A stretch of 5,022 bases of DNA. Source: a bacterium. Its GTDB lineage: Bacteria > Patescibacteriota > Minisyncoccia > Minisyncoccales > JANBVM01. Location of the stretch: NCBI GenBank assembly GCA_030591065.1, contig JAUVBU010000031.1, forward strand, positions 1 through 5,022, read 5' to 3'. Under the pieces are notes generated by a model, which was not told where the DNA came from, searched no databases, and saw only the letters and a list, made by a program, of their open reading frames with translations. The translations under genes were made by a program, and so were the position numbers. Shown here piece by piece: positions 4,898-5,022 of the stretch (position 1 is the first letter of the stretch; every line of letters starts with the position of its first letter).

Positions 4898-4926
4898 ATA
4901 ATAGCAAATTTGTTTCTTGTTGACAA
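4898..4926 (-). promoter_or_regulatory. Promoter of the minus-strand tRNA cluster
   Basis: On the minus strand, TTGTCA (4926-4921) and TATTAT (4903-4898) are separated by 17 nt. Transcription would start near 4891, about 35 nt before tRNA-Arg. Its -35 region overlaps that of the divergent rightward promoter. Confidence 0.6.
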
Positions 4927-4945
4927 TAATCTTTCGTGATATAAT
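4917..4945 (+). promoter_or_regulatory. Extended -10 promoter of the HtrA-like gene, predicted leaderless
   Basis: TATAAT at 4940-4945 is preceded by TG plus one base (TGATATAAT), an extended -10. With a 17-nt spacer the -35 is TTGTTG (4917-4922). A perfect TTGACA at 4920-4925 is only 14 nt away and is probably too close. The start site expected 7 nt past the -10 is base 4952, the A of the ATG. Confidence 0.7.
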
Positions 4946-4951
4946 TTTCAT

Positions 4952-5022
4952 ATGTTAGAAAAATCACCAATCGTCAAAATAGCTAAAAATATTTGTCCGG
5001 CAGTAATAACTATCGTTATTTC
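4952..5022 (+). CDS. Start of a probable HtrA/DegP-like serine protease (3' end cut by window)
   Basis: Only 23 complete codons are visible, beginning MLEKSPIVKIAKNICPAVIT and continuing IVI before the window ends. The pattern 'SP-IVKIAKxxxPAVxxIVIS' resembles the first helix and strand of the protease domain in HtrA/DegP-type trypsin-like proteases, where V-x-x-xSPAVVxI is typical. No catalytic residue is in view, so the assignment rests on a short similarity. There is no signal peptide or membrane segment at the visible N-terminus, unlike most HtrA proteins, although an internal or alternative arrangement cannot be excluded. The ATG at 4952 is supported by the adjoining promoter, whose predicted start site coincides with it. 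No ribosome-binding site is present. Confidence 0.5.
   Translation, partial: MLEKSPIVKIAKNICPAVITIVI

Noticed and set aside
4920..4945. TTGACA plus TATAAT as the HtrA-like gene's -35/-10 pair
   Set aside because: The spacer is only 14 nt; the extended -10 with TTGTTG at 17 nt is more plausible.
1..5022. CRISPR array, insertion sequence or prophage
   Set aside because: No regularly spaced repeats, transposase, integrase or phage genes are visible; the tRNA genes are intact with no adjacent integrase.

Overview
The window is AT-rich bacterial DNA with small, tightly packed genes and the standard genetic code: TGA is a genuine stop at the ATP-grasp gene. It looks like a candidate-phyla-radiation (Patescibacteria, probably Parcubacteria-like) chromosome. 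The reasons are the divergent but recognisable IF2 and RbfA, an N-terminally anchored 3D-domain protein, a stand-alone cyanophycin-synthetase-like ATP-grasp protein, and the lack of a convincing Shine-Dalgarno sequence before any complete gene. The lineage call is inference; no phylogeny was run.

Layout, left to right. Positions 1-1531 carry the 3' two-thirds of infB (translation initiation factor IF-2) followed 25 nt later by rbfA (ribosome-binding factor A), the usual translation operon pair. Positions 1563-1749 hold tRNA-Cys(GCA) and tRNA-Leu(UAA). A 211-nt intergenic region (1750-1960) contains a dyad, a plausible promoter and a very small ORF. Next comes a two-gene operon (1961-3708): an ATP-grasp ligase resembling the ligase domain of cyanophycin synthetase, and a membrane-anchored class I methyltransferase resembling the FAM173/ATPSCKMT lysine methyltransferases. 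The two overlap by 4 nt (ATGA). A perfect 24-nt palindrome (3735-3758) is the probable shared terminator with the convergent gene at 3781-4290, which encodes a membrane-anchored 3D-domain cell-wall protein driven by a near-consensus promoter.

The right end (4425-4856) is a minus-strand tRNA cluster, transcribed in the order Arg(CCU), Ala(GGC), Phe(GAA), Gly(GCC). A pair of overlapping divergent promoters lies at 4898-4945. The rightward one begins transcription almost exactly at the ATG of a gene cut by the window edge, whose 23 visible residues resemble the start of an HtrA/DegP-type serine protease. That message is predicted to be leaderless.

Most of the window is translation machinery (IF2, RbfA, six tRNAs). 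The least understood part is the coupled ATP-grasp plus methyltransferase pair, which suggests ligation of amino acids or peptides combined with methylation of a membrane-associated target. Substrate and product cannot be read from the sequence.
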